Of a DNA stretch of 5,947 nt, positions 5,835-5,947 are shown piece after piece. Origin of the DNA: Mycobacterium sp. (GTDB lineage: Bacteria > Actinomycetota > Actinomycetes > Mycobacteriales > Mycobacteriaceae). The notes under the pieces are model-generated. The model made no database searches. It saw only the letters and a list, made by a program, of their open reading frames with translations, and was not told the origin of the DNA. Where the stretch lies: NCBI GenBank assembly GCA_029256565.1, contig JAQSXQ010000135.1, positions 1 through 5,947 of the forward strand, given 5' to 3'. The translations under genes and the position numbers were made by a program. Positions within the stretch are counted from its first letter, which is position 1. Each line of letters begins with the position of its first letter.

Positions 5835-5848
5835 AAGCGGCGGCCCAG

Positions 5849-5854
5849 TAGTGT
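5849..5854 (+). promoter_or_regulatory. Putative -10 box (TAGTGT) for the downstream monooxygenase-like gene
   Basis: TAGTGT fits TANNNT and would start transcription near 5861, giving an untranslated leader of about 34 nt that contains the GAGGAG ribosome-binding site. Unlike the three leaderless-type starts in this window, this gene appears leadered. No clear -35 is seen. Confidence 0.35.
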
Positions 5855-5883
5855 GTGCGCCGAATCACTCATCGAAGAGTCAC

Positions 5884-5889
5884 GAGGAG
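5884..5889 (+). promoter_or_regulatory. Ribosome-binding site GAGGAG
   Basis: A strong Shine-Dalgarno match five nt before the ATG at 5895. It fixes the start of the partial gene at the right edge and is the only strong ribosome-binding site in the window. Confidence 0.8.
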
Positions 5890-5894
5890 CCACC

Positions 5895-5947
5895 ATGCCA
5901 GTCGTCGTCGTCGCCACCATGACCGCCAAGCCCGAGTCCGTCGACGC
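5895..5947 (+). CDS. Antibiotic-biosynthesis-monooxygenase (ABM)-like small protein, 5' end only
   Basis: Only 17 codons are inside the window, reading MPVVVVATMTAKPESVD. A hydrophobic beta strand followed by an 'A-K-P' turn at the very N-terminus is the usual opening of ABM-fold (dimeric alpha/beta barrel) proteins, a family that includes quinol monooxygenases and small stress proteins of about 100 aa. From memory it closely matches the N-terminus of M. tuberculosis Rv2749, which lies next to ftsK (Rv2748c) in that genome, so synteny supports the call. Start and reading frame are firm because of the GAGGAG site. Its reaction and substrate cannot be judged from this fragment. Confidence 0.65.
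   Translation, partial: MPVVVVATMTAKPESVD

Noticed and set aside
5820..5836. TTAG-N9-CTAA resembling an IdeR iron box
   Set aside because: Only the right half (ACCTAA) fits the 19-bp IdeR consensus; the left half and the length do not.
4298..5929. 543-codon minus-strand open frame antisense to the SulP-CA gene
   Set aside because: No recognisable domain, composition typical of a GC-rich shadow frame; the plus strand has complete SulP and carbonic anhydrase motifs.

Overview
The window is very GC-rich with strong G/C third-position bias. Its proteins read like those of the Mycobacterium/Mycolicibacterium group: an FtsK beginning MASKTV, a short GNAT-type ArgA, and promoters with bare TANNNT -10 boxes set for leaderless mRNAs. 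From memory, the gene order pgsA3 - argA - ftsK - (SulP) - Rv2749-like matches the M. tuberculosis Rv2746c-Rv2749 neighbourhood, except that a large SulP-carbonic anhydrase gene lies between ftsK and the Rv2749-like gene. A mycobacterium other than the tuberculosis complex is the best guess.

Left part (1-868): the 5' portion of a phosphatidylglycerophosphate synthase-type gene (pgsA, minus strand, runs off the left edge) is divergent from argA (plus strand, short N-acetylglutamate synthase). Only 18 nt separate the two start codons, and the pgsA Shine-Dalgarno-like GAGG lies opposite the argA -10 box. argA then converges on ftsK across a 26-nt gap that holds small alternative hairpins.

Middle (869-3607): ftsK (minus strand, 850 aa from the chosen ATG) encodes the complete membrane-anchored DNA translocase, with N-terminal membrane segments, a short acidic Pro/Ala-rich linker, a RecA-like motor and a C-terminal winged-helix gamma domain. 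A 186-nt divergent intergenic region follows. It carries leaderless-type -10 boxes for both flanking genes, an 8-bp perfect inverted repeat, and a possible ECF-sigma promoter.

Right part (3608-5947): a 731-aa fusion of a SulP anion/bicarbonate transporter, a degenerate STAS-like domain and a complete beta-carbonic anhydrase, probably coupling bicarbonate transport to CO2/HCO3- interconversion. Its first codons form an unusual AT-rich patch that contains three CAWTGTT repeats and a TTA codon. After a hairpin and a short promoter-containing gap, a small antibiotic-biosynthesis-monooxygenase-like gene starts and runs off the right edge.

The genes do not form one pathway: cell division/chromosome segregation, phospholipid synthesis, arginine synthesis and inorganic-carbon handling sit side by side. 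I see no phage, IS, CRISPR, tRNA or rRNA sequence. The unusual features are the antisense placement of argA between two minus-strand genes, the repeated leaderless promoter geometry, and the SulP-CA gene with its odd 5' end. I did not find a clearly new multi-gene system.
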